This document shows, one piece after another, positions 1-10,045 of a stretch of 64,000 nucleotides of DNA. Every line of letters starts with the position of its first letter. The first letter of the stretch is position 1. The notes below the pieces were generated by a model. The model worked only from the letters and a program-made list of their open reading frames with translations. It had not been told where the DNA came from and searched no databases. The stretch is taken from positions 43,360 through 107,359 of the forward strand of contig CAUZCL010000013.1 of the NCBI GenBank assembly GCA_963578475.1, read 5' to 3'. Origin of the DNA: SMYC01 sp963578475. Its GTDB lineage: Bacteria > Acidobacteriota > Vicinamibacteria > Marinacidobacterales > SMYC01. Position numbers and translations under genes: made by a program.

Positions 1-3000
1 GGGTCTTCAGGACTTCGTGCACTTCACGGTGTTGATCCGTGGGGGGGAAGTCTGCGACCGCCACGGCGCTCGCGAGATAAGCGACCCGTCCCGCCACCCG
101 CATTGGCCAGCGCACGCGGTCCTGACCGGTCCCGGTGATCCTGAGCTGCACGAGCTTCTCTTCGAGTGCTATGAACGTTCCGTCGAGCTCTTGAGCGCTC
201 GACACGATCGCGGCCGCGTCGTTGCCGAGATCTTCCGCGATGGCCTGGAGATCTTCGAGCTGCCGGCGGACCCACTCGATCCGGTTGATAGAGTCCGCGA
301 CGGTATTCAATTCGTCTCTCAGCGTGCGCACCATCTCGGTCTGCGCACGGATATCCGCCTCGGAGCCTTCGGAATTCGGATCTTTGAGAACTTCGAGTGT
401 TTGGCGCAGCTCGTGCTCGCCGGCCTTCAAGACCACCGTGTACGTGCCCGGCGGCTCGACGACCGAGATGCGGCCGACGAAAGCCGGACGCCAGCGATCC
501 TCATTGAGCTCGACCCAGTCCGCATGCTGGGGCGTCGTCCGAAGCTTGATCTCGGTCGACGGCTCGCCGAGGAAATCCCACCATACCCGGTTGATGCCGG
601 CATGGTTGGTCCCGTCCAAAGTCCGTAACGTGTCTCCGGCGGCGTTTTGGATCTCGACGCTTACATCGTCCTCCATCTCGCTCAACAACCAATAGTTGAT
701 GCTCGCGCCTTCGGGTGGATTTTCGCCGATCGACGGATCGTTCGGCATCACCATGGGCGACGTGATCGGGCGAAAACGGTAAGCCGGCTTCGGCTCGAAC
801 AAGTGCGCTTCGGACGCAGCCACTTCGGCCGTCAACTGCTGAAGCGGGCTGACGTCATCGAGAATCCAAAAACCGCGTCCGTAAGTGCCGACGACGAGAT
901 CGTTGAAATGTTCTTGAACGACGAGGCCGTACATGGGCGAGGCCGGCAAGTTGTTCTGGAGCGGCTGCCAGCGCTCGCCGTCGTTGAACGACACGTAAAC
1001 GGCGTTCTCCGTGCCGAGATAGAGAAGGCCGGGCCGGACCGGATCCTCTAGGATCGCGCGCGTGTAGCTGAGCGGGCTGTCGGTGATGCCGTCGACGATT
1101 TTCTCCCAGCTCGCGCCGTAGTCGTCGGTTTTGTAGACATGCGGCTCGAAGTTGCCTTGCTGATGATGCTCGATCACCAGATAGGCTTTCGCCGCGCCCC
1201 ACTTCGATGCGTCGATGCCTCGGACAACGCCGTCGGGCGGCAAATCGGGAAGATTGCCGGTGACGTCCGTCCAGTTGGCGCCGCCGTCTTGGCTCACGTG
1301 CACCATGCCGTCATTGGAGCCAGCCCAGAGCACACCGGCTTGGACGGGAGACTCGTCGAACGCATAGATGACGCAGCAATATTCGACACCGATATTGTCC
1401 GGCGTGAGACCACCCGAGATGCCTTGCTTCGTCTTGTCGTTGGTGGTGAGGTCGGGACTGATCACATCCCAGCTCTGGCCGCCATTCGTCGTGCGATGCA
1501 CGTGCTGGCTCGTGACGAACACGGTGTTGTGGTCGTGCGGTGAGATGAGGAGCGGGAAGGTCCACTGAAAGCGGTAGCGAAGCTCCGCCGCAGGCCAGCC
1601 GCCCGTCGTCTCGGGCCACACTTCTACTTGACGGAATTGGCGCGTCGTCTCGTTGTAGCGGACGACGATGCCGCCGCGCGCCCCGGCGCCCGAAGCGCTC
1701 GACCAGATGATGTTCGGGTCCGTTGGATCCGGGGAGGCGAAGCCGCTCTCTCCGCCGCCGACCGAATGCCACATCCCGCGCGGGATGCTGCCGCCACCGA
1801 AGCCGCGGGTACGGCTCCGGCTCGGTCCGCGCGTGGACGGCCCGTCTTGCCGATTGCCCATGACGTTATACGGGATCGCGTTGTCCGCGGTCACGTGGTA
1901 CATCTGAGCAATGGGAAGCTGCACGCGGTGCCAGCTCTTGCCGCGTGTCATCGTGACCGCAACGCCGCCATCGTTACCGACAATCATCCGGTCTCCATCC
2001 GTCGGATCGATCCACAAGTCGTGATAGTCGCCGCCTGGACGTTCACGCCCACTGAGGGTAGTTCCGGTACGGCCGCCGTCAGTCGAACGCACGAAGGCTG
2101 CCGTCAAGAACAAGACTTCATCGGGATCGTCCGGCAGGACGACGCAGTTGTTGTAGTAACCCGTGCGGCCGCCGAGGTTGCGGTCGTGGGTCATCAATTC
2201 CCAATCCTTGCCGCCGTCATCCGAGCGCCATAGCTCGCCGCTCTCGGTCTTCTCGCCGTGCCAAGGCACGCCGTCGCCCGTCTCGATCAGTGCATAGACG
2301 CGATTCGGGTCCGCCGGCGTCAAACAAAGGTCGACCTTGCCGACAGGAAGCTCGGGGAGCCCGTTGCCTTCGAGCTTGGTCCAAGTCTCGCCGCTGTCGC
2401 GCGACATGTAGATGCCGCCCCCCGAACCGCCACTCTCGCGGCCCCACGTGTTCACTTGCACTTGCCACATCCCCGCGAAGAGGATGCGCGGGTTGTTCGG
2501 GCTCATCTCGAGGCTGGACGCGCCGGTGTTCTCGTCGACGAAGAGCACGTGCTCCCAGGTCTCGCCACCGTCCATCGTGCGGAAGATGCCCCGCTCGGAT
2601 TGAGGGCCGTGGCTGTGCCCGAGGGCGGCGACGTAGACGATGTCGGGATTCTTCGGGTGGATGAGCACGCGCGCCGTGCGGCTGGGCCAAGCGAGTCCCA
2701 TCTTCGTCCAGTTCTCTCCGCCATCGGTGGATTTGTAGACCCCGCTTCCGATGGAAACGTTCGACCGGATGTGCGGCTCACCCGTCCCCGCCCAGACGAT
2801 CTGGGAATCGGACGGCGCCACCGCGAGCGCTCCGATGGCGTGCTCGGGATGATCGTCGAAGATCGGACGCCAATACTCGCCGCCGTCCTCGGACTTCCAA
2901 ATACCGCCGGAAGCGGCGCCGGCATAATAGGTGAGCGGGTCGCGGGCCACGCCAGCGACCGACGCGATGCGGTTGCCGACGGGCCCGATGTGGCGGTATT

Positions 3001-3089
3001 TCAGATCTTTGTAGAGCTCTGGGGAGACGTCTTGGGCCGCCAGTGGGACGGCGATGAGCAAAACCAGTAGCAGGACTTTCGCGAGCATA
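1..3089 (-). CDS. Secreted sortilin-like (VPS10/BNR Asp-box) beta-propeller protein, 3' end outside window
   Basis: An uninterrupted frame of about 1029 codons starts at ATG 3089, six bases after a GGAGG ribosome site, and runs off the left edge. The first 19 residues form a signal peptide ending in PLAAQ. The body holds many Asp-box/BNR repeats (for example KSTDGGENWTKM, RTMDGGETWEHV, YMSRDSGETWTKL, RTTNGGQSWDVI, YKTDDYGASWEKI), the repeats of sialidase and VPS10 propellers. The last 250 or so residues are not propeller: a beta-rich stretch is followed by a probable coiled coil. Proteins of this size and layout are common and uncharacterised in Acidobacteriota. A periplasmic or extracellular binding or glycan-related role is plausible, but no sialidase active site was identified. 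The gene stands apart from the rhodanese gene upstream. Confidence 0.9.
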
Positions 3090-3142
3090 AGAACCTCCAG
3101 GCAACGCCGGGCAAGTCTACTTCAACTTGCTAGTCGAGAGCA

Positions 3143-3979
3143 CTAGTTGGGCGCGCGCGTCGCGTCCTTGGGCGTGACGACCGGCAGCCCGTCTCGGTTG
3201 CCCCATTCTTGCCACGAGCTAACGTAGTTGCGCACGCGTGGGTACTCGAGGAGCCGGAGCGCGACGTAGGCGTGGGCCGACCGATAGCCCGTGTTGCAAA
3301 GGGCGAGGATCTCTTTCTCACGAGAGATCGCGCGGCTTCGAAAGACGACCTCCAGCTCGTCCTTTTCTTTGAACCGTCCGTCGTCACTCAATAGATGGAC
3401 CCACTCCAAATGGACGGCTCCCGGTATCGTGCCGTTACGCGCGGCTCGTTGTTCCGTGCCGAACCACTCTCCATCGCTACGCGTGTCCAGAATGAGGCTT
3501 TCCGGATCCTCGATGGCGCGCCTCATGTCGTGATGCGTCGCGACGAGGTCGCTTACGACGCTGTAGTCATACATGATAGGCGTCGGCGGCTCGGCGTCCC
3601 GGGTCGTCTCGAGGCCTGCGTCGCGCCACGCGCGCGTGCCCCCGTCGAGAATGTGGACGTTTTTATGGCCGAGATATTGGAGAAACCAGAGCCCACGCGC
3701 GGCGGTCATCCCCGAGAGGTCCTCGTAGAAGACAACGCGATCGCGAGGGCTTATGCCGGCGCGGCCTAGCAGAAAGGCCCACATGCGGACGAACGAGCGA
3801 AGCGGTGCTTCGTCCGTGTCGTAAGTGTTGAGCCCGTAGATGGGGAAGTGTGTGGCGCCGGGGATATGGTCGGCTGCATATTCTTCGCCCGTGCGGACGT
3901 CGACGATCCTCAACTGCGCGTCGCCCGCATACTCGGTGAGGGTCTGGGGCGTCCAGAGGAGATCCGTTGTTCCCGGCAC
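3143..3979 (-). CDS. Two-domain rhodanese (thiosulfate/3-mercaptopyruvate sulfurtransferase family)
   Basis: This 278-residue protein has the usual length of tandem-rhodanese sulfurtransferases. The N-terminal domain (about 8-125) has IVDVRTGEEYAADHIPGA but lacks the catalytic cysteine, as expected for the structural domain. The C-terminal domain (about 145-270) has LILDTRSDGEW and the active-site loop LCNTGYRSAH, whose Cys would carry the persulfide. The CNTGYR loop is nearer to thiosulfate sulfurtransferases than to the CG(S/T)GVT of mercaptopyruvate enzymes, so the donor is uncertain. No signal peptide is visible, suggesting a cytoplasmic role in sulfane-sulfur transfer or detoxification. 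The start is GTG at 3979 and the stop is TAG. Confidence 0.9.
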   Translation of the reverse strand: MPGTTDLLWTPQTLTEYAGDAQLRIVDVRTGEEYAADHIPGATHFPIYGLNTYDTDEAPLRSFVRMWAFLLGRAGISPRDRVVFYEDLSGMTAARGLWFLQYLGHKNVHILDGGTRAWRDAGLETTRDAEPPTPIMYDYSVVSDLVATHHDMRRAIEDPESLILDTRSDGEWFGTEQRAARNGTIPGAVHLEWVHLLSDDGRFKEKDELEVVFRSRAISREKEILALCNTGYRSAHAYVALRLLEYPRVRNYVSSWQEWGNRDGLPVVTPKDATRAPN

Positions 3980-4016
3980 GGGGCCATGCTACTCGATCTG
4001 GGAGCGAGGTTCTGCT

Positions 4017-4388
4017 CTACTCGCCGCGCAGGGTCGAGACGGGGTCGAAGCCGCTCGCGCGTTGCGCGGGTATGTACGCAGCGATGACGGCGATGCACAA
4101 CGGGCTGCTAGAGCAGCGGCGGCATAGGTGGCGCTGTCGAGCCCTGAGGTTCGCGGCCGAAGCCACGAGCGTGGGCGGCGCATTCTCTTCGCGCTCACCG
4201 AGCAGCACGATGCGATCCGGCTTGGGGTAGGGGAGCGGCCGGAACAAGAGCGCATTGACGAACCCGAAGACGGTCGTGTTGCCCGCGATGGCGAGCGCGA
4301 GCGACAGGACGGCGAAACTCATGACGAAGAAACCTTTTCTGAGATCTCGGATTGCGAAACGAATATCTTGGAAGAAACTAAACATCAC
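4017..4388 (-). pseudogene. Collapsed ADOP-type ABC transporter permease: N-terminus joined to C-terminus
   Basis: The first 70 or so codons match the start of MacB/FtsX-like permeases of the acidobacterial duplicated orphan permease type: QDIRFAIRDLRKGFF, a membrane segment, then VNALLFRPLPYPKPDRIVLL. The last 25 codons (AAYIPAQRASGFDPVSTLRGE) resemble the extreme C-terminus of the same family. Intact members have about 800 residues; this frame has 123, so roughly 2 kb of the middle is missing, with a scrambled stretch between the ends. It lies 12 bases downstream of the GbsR/MarR-like regulator, the usual place for an ADOP behind its regulator. A working transporter is excluded; a small membrane peptide could still be made. 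Confidence 0.75.
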
Positions 4389-4400
4389 GCCTTCTCGTCT

Positions 4401-4871
4401 TCATCCATCCTGAGCTTTGTCTGAGGCGAGCCACTTGTCGATAACGGGAGGTAGCTCCCGCTCCATGAAGGCATAGTAGTCGCGCATGCCTTGGAGCCGC
4501 TTGCCGCGCGGGGCGGGCTCGTCTTTGAGAAGCTCCAACCCTGAATCCGCAATACGCCGTAGCTCCGCGATCTGGCCCAGCTTGGTGCCCCAATCGCGTG
4601 TCCAGGCAATGGACCGGAGCCGATAATACGCCCTGCGTTCCCCGGAAACGCCAATCCGTTCGACCAGCCCGGCGGCCATCAGCAACCTCAAGTTGATGCT
4701 GATCGAGGCCTTGCTAGCGCTTACGACCTCCACCAGCTCAGCGGCGGATTGGTGCTCCGGCTCGCTGATTAGGAGCCAGCCGATGAGCCGGCCAGCAATC
4801 CTCTGATGCCCGAGCCGCGAAAAAAACTCTCCGACACGCTCAACGAAGGCTTTGCTCTTAGCGGGTAACAT
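4401..4871 (-). CDS. GbsR/MarR-like winged-helix transcriptional regulator
   Basis: The 156-residue protein has a winged-helix fold of the GbsR type: FSRLGHQRIAGRLIGWLLIS, then the recognition helix region ELVEVVSASKASISINLRLL and the wing GLVERIGVSGERRAYYRLR, followed by a helical C-terminal part. Such proteins often repress an efflux or permease gene lying next to them; here the downstream neighbour is a collapsed ADOP permease, so the original target may be gone. A perfect palindrome with 4-base spacer sits 26 bases upstream of the start and could be its own operator. The start is ATG 4871. The effector is unknown. Confidence 0.85.
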   Translation of the reverse strand: MLPAKSKAFVERVGEFFSRLGHQRIAGRLIGWLLISEPEHQSAAELVEVVSASKASISINLRLLMAAGLVERIGVSGERRAYYRLRSIAWTRDWGTKLGQIAELRRIADSGLELLKDEPAPRGKRLQGMRDYYAFMERELPPVIDKWLASDKAQDG

Positions 4872-4897
4872 ACGATCACTCTAGTTAGTTTATACTG

Positions 4898-4913
4898 TTT
4901 AGTCAATACTAAA
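4898..4913 (-). promoter_or_regulatory. Palindromic candidate operator upstream of the GbsR-like gene
   Basis: The perfect inverted repeat TTTAGT-N4-ACTAAA lies just upstream of a TATAAA hexamer (minus strand, 4894-4889) in an AT-rich stretch preceding the regulator start at 4871. Position and symmetry suit autoregulation by the winged-helix protein. This is inferred from symmetry alone. Confidence 0.5.
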
Positions 4914-4936
4914 AAAACTAGTAAAGAACAAAAGGA

Positions 4937-4992
4937 TGGCACTTGTTTGGAGGGGGATGTTGGGTTGAGGTCAAACGGGTGGCACTTGTTTT
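4937..4992 (+). repeat. Dispersed intergenic repeat, two copies of TGGCACTTGTTT
   Basis: TGGCACTTGTTT occurs at 4937-4948 and again at 4980-4991, 43 bases apart; the second copy is extended to the left as CAAACGGGTGGCACTTGTTTT. The same core recurs at 51838-51856 and, inverted, at 53264-53324. All copies are between genes. Confidence 0.6.
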
Positions 4993-5011
4993 GGGCGGGG
5001 GTGGGTATAAT
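4980..5011 (+). promoter_or_regulatory. Candidate promoter with perfect TATAAT just upstream of the membrane protein
   Basis: TATAAT lies at 5006-5011 and the gene's possible starts are GTG 5017 and ATG 5023. Transcription would begin almost at the start codon, giving a leaderless or very short-leader message. No good -35 hexamer is seen; the upstream part is the dispersed repeat. Confidence 0.4.
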
Positions 5012-5022
5012 CGCGGGTGGTT

Positions 5023-6600
5023 ATGCGGTGGCGGGAGATGGTCGTGTTCGGGCTCTTTTTCTTTGGGGCGGCCGTTTTCACTTATCCGCTTGTGCGGGAT
5101 ATTCGGACGGCTACGAAGGATCATCACGATCCGCTGCTCGATGCCTGGGCTTTGTCTTGGGTGGCGCATCAGCTTCCTCGTGATCCCGTGCACTTGTTTG
5201 ACTCGAATCGCTTCTACCCGGAGACAGGGACGCTTGTGTTCAACGACCCGATGGTCGGTCTCGGGATTCTGACGGCGCCGGTGGCGTGGGTTTTCGGGGA
5301 CGCGTTGCTCACGCTCAACCTCGCGACGCTTTTGGCGTTCGCGCTTTCCGGCTATGGGGCTTACCGGCTTGGATGGCATCTCACGGGGTCGCGCGTCGCG
5401 GGGGCCGTGGCCGGGAGCGTCTTCGCCTTCGACGCTTATCGGCTCAACCATCTCGCGCATATCCAGCTCCAAAACGCGGGCTTTATCCCGCTTCTCTATT
5501 TGTGTCTCACGCGTTATCTCCAAGAAGGGAAGCTCCGCTACGCGGTTGGCGTCGCCGTATTTCTGTGGTTCGTCTGCGCGTCTTCCGCGTATTACGGCAT
5601 CTTTACTTGGATTCTGCTCGGCGTGGCGATTCCTTATGAGCTCTTTAGAACGCGAACGGCTGTGGATCGCCGTCACGTTGTTGGGGTTGGGCTCGCGCTT
5701 CTTCTCGCGGGCCTCGCTTTCCTGCCGTTAGCGCTTCCTTTCATGCGGCTCGGCGACGATTTTGGGTTGTCCCGGCCGACAGGCCGCTTGCAACGAGCCT
5801 CGGCGCGTCCTGGCGATTACCTGCGCTCGGGCTCCCATCTTCATCAGGCGCTAGGGTTGAAGCCGCCGTCCGCCGAGCGCACTCTCTTTCCTGGCATCCT
5901 TGCTGTGGGGCTCGCGCTCCTCGCCATCGCTCGGTTGAACCGGGCGAGCGGCCTCTACTTGATTCTCGCGATCGTCGCGGCCTGGGCGAGTCTCGGCCCG
6001 GCTTGGGGTCTGTATCGGGTCCTTCATGCTGTCATCCCCGGATTGGATGGGGTTCGAGTACCCCCACGTTTCGCAATATACGTGTTCTTTGCGATGGCTA
6101 TCCTTGCGGCATACGGCGCCGCCCTCGTGCTGAAGCGTTTTCCGAGCCACGCTCTCGGCGCTGCGCTCGTTCTGTTTCCGCTCGTCGAGTCGATTGGGCC
6201 AACGCATTACACTCATGCGCCGCCGATACCAGCGGTCTACGGATGGCTCTCGGAGATACCCGGCTCGGTTCCCGTGGTCGAGCTTCCGCTTCCTCCGCCG
6301 AAGCGTGACCGAGACAACGCAATCTATCTCTATTGGTCCACGACACACTTCAAGCCGCTGGCCAATGGCTACGGTACGGTCGTACCTCCGGTATACGCGA
6401 AGATTTTCGAGGCCTGCGATCCCGTGCCCGACAAGGCTGCGATGGTGCTGCTGAAGCGCCTCGGCTTTCGCTACGTCATCCTCCATCGCGACCTTTATCT
6501 GCGCGCTCGCGCCGCCGAGATGGAGAGGCAACTGAACGCGCTCTCAGGGTTGACACGCGTTCATCGCACGGAGAACGAGACCGTCTACGAGCTGAGCTGA
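5023..6600 (+). CDS. Multi-pass membrane protein, glycosyltransferase-39/YfhO-like
   Basis: The protein has about 525 residues, with some ten to twelve hydrophobic segments over the first 400 and a soluble C-terminal domain. Early residues contain YPLVRDIRTATKDHHDPLLDAWALSWVAHQL, split here only by being in the first luminal loop: the acidic HDPLLDAW patch after the first membrane segment is the layout of polyprenyl-phosphate-sugar-dependent glycosyltransferases such as GT39/ArnT and YfhO relatives. The C-terminal part (PGSVPVVELPLPPP, YWSTTHFKPLANGYG) is typical of uncharacterised members. Transfer of a sugar to a lipid or protein on the outer face of the inner membrane is inferred. The stop is 6 bases from the convergent helicase stop. 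GTG 5017 is an alternative start. Confidence 0.7.
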   Translation: MRWREMVVFGLFFFGAAVFTYPLVRDIRTATKDHHDPLLDAWALSWVAHQLPRDPVHLFDSNRFYPETGTLVFNDPMVGLGILTAPVAWVFGDALLTLNLATLLAFALSGYGAYRLGWHLTGSRVAGAVAGSVFAFDAYRLNHLAHIQLQNAGFIPLLYLCLTRYLQEGKLRYAVGVAVFLWFVCASSAYYGIFTWILLGVAIPYELFRTRTAVDRRHVVGVGLALLLAGLAFLPLALPFMRLGDDFGLSRPTGRLQRASARPGDYLRSGSHLHQALGLKPPSAERTLFPGILAVGLALLAIARLNRASGLYLILAIVAAWASLGPAWGLYRVLHAVIPGLDGVRVPPRFAIYVFFAMAILAAYGAALVLKRFPSHALGAALVLFPLVESIGPTHYTHAPPIPAVYGWLSEIPGSVPVVELPLPPPKRDRDNAIYLYWSTTHFKPLANGYGTVVPPVYAKIFEACDPVPDKAAMVLLKRLGFRYVILHRDLYLRARAAEMERQLNALSGLTRVHRTENETVYELS

Positions 6601-6606
6601 AGCAGA

Positions 6607-8022
6607 TCAGCTCACTTGGCGCGGCCTGCGGCCACGACGCGGGCGCCGCTGCTGCCGCGGGCCTCGCTCGCTCGCGCTCTCTTTAGGCGTGTCGCTCTCG
6701 TCTTCACCTATCATCTCGACCCTCGCCGTCTCGGCAAGACGTTTCTTCACGAGAGCTGCGACGATGAGCTTGCCTTTGGGATGCTCCCAAAGCGCGTCCA
6801 CGAGCGGTGTCAGCTCGCCTGTGCTCTCAAGCGCGACGTCTTCGAGGCGGCCGATAAGGCGCTCAGTGCGCCGCTTCGTGATTTCTTCGGCGGTGGGCAC
6901 CTCGCGCTCGATGAGCTCGAGCTCGTAGCGATTGGCCTGTCGGTTGAAGTTGACGAGATCGTTCGCTGAGACGAGCGAGACAACATTGCCGCTGCGCCCG
7001 CTCCGGCCCGTCCGGCCCGCGCGATGGATATAGTCTTCGGGCGAGTCCGGAGTCGAGTAGATGAAGACATGCGAGAGATCGTCGATGTCGATCCCGCGGG
7101 CGGCCACGTCGGTCGCGACGAGATGACGGATCGTGCCCGCTCGGAACCGGGACATAACCTGCTCGCGCTTTTTCTGCGTGAGGTCGCTCGAGATCATAGC
7201 GACCGGCAGCCCTTGCCGTGAGAGAAAGGTGGAGACCGAGCGCACTTCGTTGCGTGTGTTGCAAAAGATCATGGATGCGCTCGGCTGGTCGAGCTCGATC
7301 ACTTTGTAGAGCACATCTTCTTTGTGCGCCGCGGGCGCCATGATGTATGTGTGCCGAACTTCCTTTACATAGGCGAAGTCTTCGGAGAGCGAGATCCAGC
7401 TCGGCTCGTTCAAATAGTTGTGGATGATACCTCGGATGCCGAGCGGGATCGTTGCCGAGAATAAACAGGTCTGGCGTTCGCTCGGGACGAAGTGCATGAT
7501 ATCGCTCATTTCCTGCGCGAAACCCATGTCCAGCATCTTGTCGGCTTCGTCGAGCACGAGGAAGCGCACGCCGCCGAGCTTCAGCTCGCCGCGTCTCAAA
7601 AGGTCGAGCACGCGCCCGGGAGTACCGACGACGACTTGAGCGCCGGCGCGGATACCGTCGATTTGTTTTCCGATGGCCTCGCCACCATATATGGCTTCGG
7701 CCTTGACGCCTTTGTCGTGGCCGATGCGGACGAGCTCTTCACAGACTTGAGCCGTGAGCTCGCGAGTTGGCGTCAATACCATAGCTTGTACGAAGGCTCC
7801 CTCCGCGTCGATTTTCTCGACGATGGGGATGCCGAAGGCTGCGGTCTTACCCGTACCCGTACGGGACTGAACGACGAGGTCCTTGCCGGCAAGCGCGAGA
7901 GGGATCGCCTCTTGCTGCACGTCCGTGGGTTGCTCGTAGCGCATTGCCCCAATAGAGCGGAGGGTGGTTTCGTCCAAGCCAAAGGCCTGGAAAGTTTTTG
8001 TGTCTATTTCGGTTGTGGTCAT
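6607..8022 (-). CDS. DEAD-box ATP-dependent RNA helicase
   Basis: About 471 residues from ATG 8022; an upstream TTG would add 11 residues. All helicase motifs are present: Q motif near the start (FQAFGLDETTLRSIGAMRYE, PTDVQQ), Walker A SRTGTGKT, PTRELT, TPGRVLD, DEAD in VLDEADKMLDMGF, SAT, and in the second RecA domain FCNTRNEV, ATDVAARGIDI and HRAGRTGRSGR. The C-terminal tail of about 100 residues includes a small folded stretch and ends in a basic, arginine-rich RNA-binding tail (RQQRRPRRGRRPRQ). This is the CsdA/RhlE-type architecture used in ribosome assembly and RNA turnover, often cold-induced. It is a single gene convergent with the membrane protein. Confidence 0.95.
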   Translation of the reverse strand: MTTTEIDTKTFQAFGLDETTLRSIGAMRYEQPTDVQQEAIPLALAGKDLVVQSRTGTGKTAAFGIPIVEKIDAEGAFVQAMVLTPTRELTAQVCEELVRIGHDKGVKAEAIYGGEAIGKQIDGIRAGAQVVVGTPGRVLDLLRRGELKLGGVRFLVLDEADKMLDMGFAQEMSDIMHFVPSERQTCLFSATIPLGIRGIIHNYLNEPSWISLSEDFAYVKEVRHTYIMAPAAHKEDVLYKVIELDQPSASMIFCNTRNEVRSVSTFLSRQGLPVAMISSDLTQKKREQVMSRFRAGTIRHLVATDVAARGIDIDDLSHVFIYSTPDSPEDYIHRAGRTGRSGRSGNVVSLVSANDLVNFNRQANRYELELIEREVPTAEEITKRRTERLIGRLEDVALESTGELTPLVDALWEHPKGKLIVAALVKKRLAETARVEMIGEDESDTPKESASERGPRQQRRPRRGRRPRQVS

Positions 8023-8130
8023 GGAGTTCGATGGGTGTCGGTGTCTGAATGGCAATCTATCTTGAGGTTTGGTGAAGCACAGACCAAGTGTAAGGGACTG
8101 ATCCTAAAGATTATAACGCAAAGCAGCAGC

Positions 8131-9405
8131 TCATGCTTGCCGCGGGGTGAATACGAGATATAGCAGGCCCGAAACGAGGAGGGAAGGGAGTGTTGCGCCC
8201 AATGGGAGGCCGGAGGCCTCGACGAGCTTGTAGGTGACGAAGCCTGCCGCCCAAGAGAGAAGTGCCAGGCGGTTGAAACCCGAGGCGTAGCGATACGGGC
8301 CAGCGGCGTCGTAGAGCCCGTCGACGTCGATACGGCGTTTCCTTACTAGAAAATAGTCCGTGAGGACGATACCGAAGAGCGGGGTGAACATCGCGCCGAT
8401 GAGATACAGAAAACTCTCGTAGCGGTCCATCGGAAAGACGAGGGCGACGAGGATCGAGACGATGCCCGTAATCCACATGAAGCCCCGCGCGCTGATTTTC
8501 TCGGAGACATTGAGCATCGAGCAGGTTGCCGAATAAAGATCGGGGAAATCGGATGTGATCGTCGAGAAAACCACCATCAGAAGCGCTGGGATGGCTAGCC
8601 CGGCAGCACCCATGAGCTCGAGCATTTGGATGTGCGGCTCGGCGGTGCCGGTGACGAGGGTTGCCATCAGGCCGAGAACGAACATCCACGACGATACGAG
8701 GAAATAGCCAATCCACGTGGTCCAGAACGAAGTTTTTGTCCCGCGGGAAAAGCGCGAGTAATCCGCAACGAGCGGCATCCATGAGATGGGCATGGCGATG
8801 ACGAGGTCGAGGCCAATCATGAATGGCATCTCTCCGCCGTCCGTCTCGGCCGGGGCGCTCGCCATAAAGGCCACGAAGGACTGATAGGTCTCCCAGCTCA
8901 ACATAATAATGACGGCGAGAAGACCGAAGACCGCACCCGCCTGCAGGATCTTCCACACACGGTGGCCCGTGAAGAGCGCCCAGGCCAGCGTTCCGGAGCC
9001 AATGACAACAATCCAGAGCCGATTCGACGCCCAGATGCCTCCCATGGGCCCGCCCAGCATCGCCCCCGTGCGCCCGCCGATAATGAGCATGATCGAAGCC
9101 CAGCAAACGAGCTGGATGACGTTGAGGATGGCGGCGAAGCTCGAGCCGCGGATACCGAAAGACGGTCGCACCGACACCATTGACGGGATGCCGTGATCGG
9201 AACCGACAACGCCGCCGAGCGCCATGAGCGTGTTGCCGATTGCATGCCCGAGCAAGATGGCCCAGAGCGCGCGCCAAAATCCCATGGGCGCCAGAAAGCC
9301 CCCGGCCCAAATCTCCGCGAGGGAGATGGCAACCCCGGCCCAGAGCATAAAAATGTCCGCGGGTCCGAGGTTCCGCTTGGCGGATTCAACAGGCCGTATG
9401 TCCAT
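8131..9405 (-). CDS. NCS1-family nucleobase/pyrimidine permease, CytX-like
   Basis: A 424-residue protein with about twelve membrane segments, the normal length for nucleobase:cation symporter-1 proteins. The start (PADIFMLWAGVAISLAEIWA, then GFLAPMGFWRALWAILLGH) resembles the CytX/CodB branch that imports hydroxymethylpyrimidine or cytosine; NCS1 landmarks include SFGIRGSSFAAILNVIQLVC and PLVADYSRFSRGTKTS. I see no TPP riboswitch in the upstream 40-100 bases, so a thiamin-precursor role is not supported by context. A broken DUF4143-ATPase gene lies directly upstream on the same strand. Substrate is unproven. Confidence 0.85.
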   Translation of the reverse strand: MDIRPVESAKRNLGPADIFMLWAGVAISLAEIWAGGFLAPMGFWRALWAILLGHAIGNTLMALGGVVGSDHGIPSMVSVRPSFGIRGSSFAAILNVIQLVCWASIMLIIGGRTGAMLGGPMGGIWASNRLWIVVIGSGTLAWALFTGHRVWKILQAGAVFGLLAVIIMLSWETYQSFVAFMASAPAETDGGEMPFMIGLDLVIAMPISWMPLVADYSRFSRGTKTSFWTTWIGYFLVSSWMFVLGLMATLVTGTAEPHIQMLELMGAAGLAIPALLMVVFSTITSDFPDLYSATCSMLNVSEKISARGFMWITGIVSILVALVFPMDRYESFLYLIGAMFTPLFGIVLTDYFLVRKRRIDVDGLYDAAGPYRYASGFNRLALLSWAAGFVTYKLVEASGLPLGATLPSLLVSGLLYLVFTPRQA

Positions 9406-9444
9406 CGCTGACTCAGCTTATCGCATGAGCCTTCGTCGTCGATA

Positions 9445-9968
9445 TCAGAGAATACCAACCGGGACGGAGGTGTACTCTTTGTTGTAAACGCTGGTGAGGC
9501 TCGTGGTGGCGCCACTTTCGGCACGTTCGCCGATGTGATTCGGAGTCGGGAGAAACGGCTCGATATCGAGCGGGTGGCGCTCTTTCTCACGCCTCAAGAA
9601 GCCCAGTAAGTTAGTGATCGCCACGCGGCCAGCGAGAGTTTCGCTGACATCTTTCATCATTTGGAATTGCTGGGAGCCTGTAAGCCAAAAATCGCCTGAC
9701 TTGCGGCTCTTGTCCACGTTTCTCTTGATCGACACAAGGAGCTCGGGCGCATATTGAATCTCGTCGATCAGAACAGGCGGAGGGAAGCGCTCGAGGAGCA
9801 GCTCCGGGTCTTCGCGCGCTAGCGCCCGCAGCGCCAAATCATCCAGGGTCAGGTATTTGCGGCCACGTTCTTGAAGGTGCTCGAGCAACGTCGTCTTGCC
9901 GACTTGTCGTGGGCCGTCAGCAACACGACCTCGAACTGAGCTGAGGCGCGACGCCAGTCGTCCTCCAT
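9445..9968 (-). pseudogene. Broken AAA/DUF4143-type ATPase, N-terminal half only
   Basis: The frame from ATG 9968 gives MEDDWRRASAQFEVVLLT and then loses phase: a missing G near 9912 shifts the Walker A motif GPRQVGKTTLL into the next frame. From there LDDLALRALAREDPELLLER, Walker B-like PPVLIDEIQYAPELL, LTGSQQFQMMKDVSETLAGR and PFLPTPNHIGERA follow family order. The gene then stops at 9445, without the C-terminal DUF4143 nuclease-like domain; intact proteins have about 400 residues. A continuous minus-strand frame reaching 10395 is only an antisense extension over the lyase gene. A second broken family member is at 22784-23999. Confidence 0.8.
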
Positions 9969-10045
9969 GGCTCTCGAATGATAGGTGCCCGCTCGCGGAT
10001 GGGTAGATAGCTTGTATACTGGCGCCCATCTGGGAGGAAGAAGCT

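Noticed and set aside
9406..9500. TPP riboswitch upstream of the CytX-like transporter
   Set aside because: The conserved CUGAGA and ACC-UGA elements with their spacing are not present.
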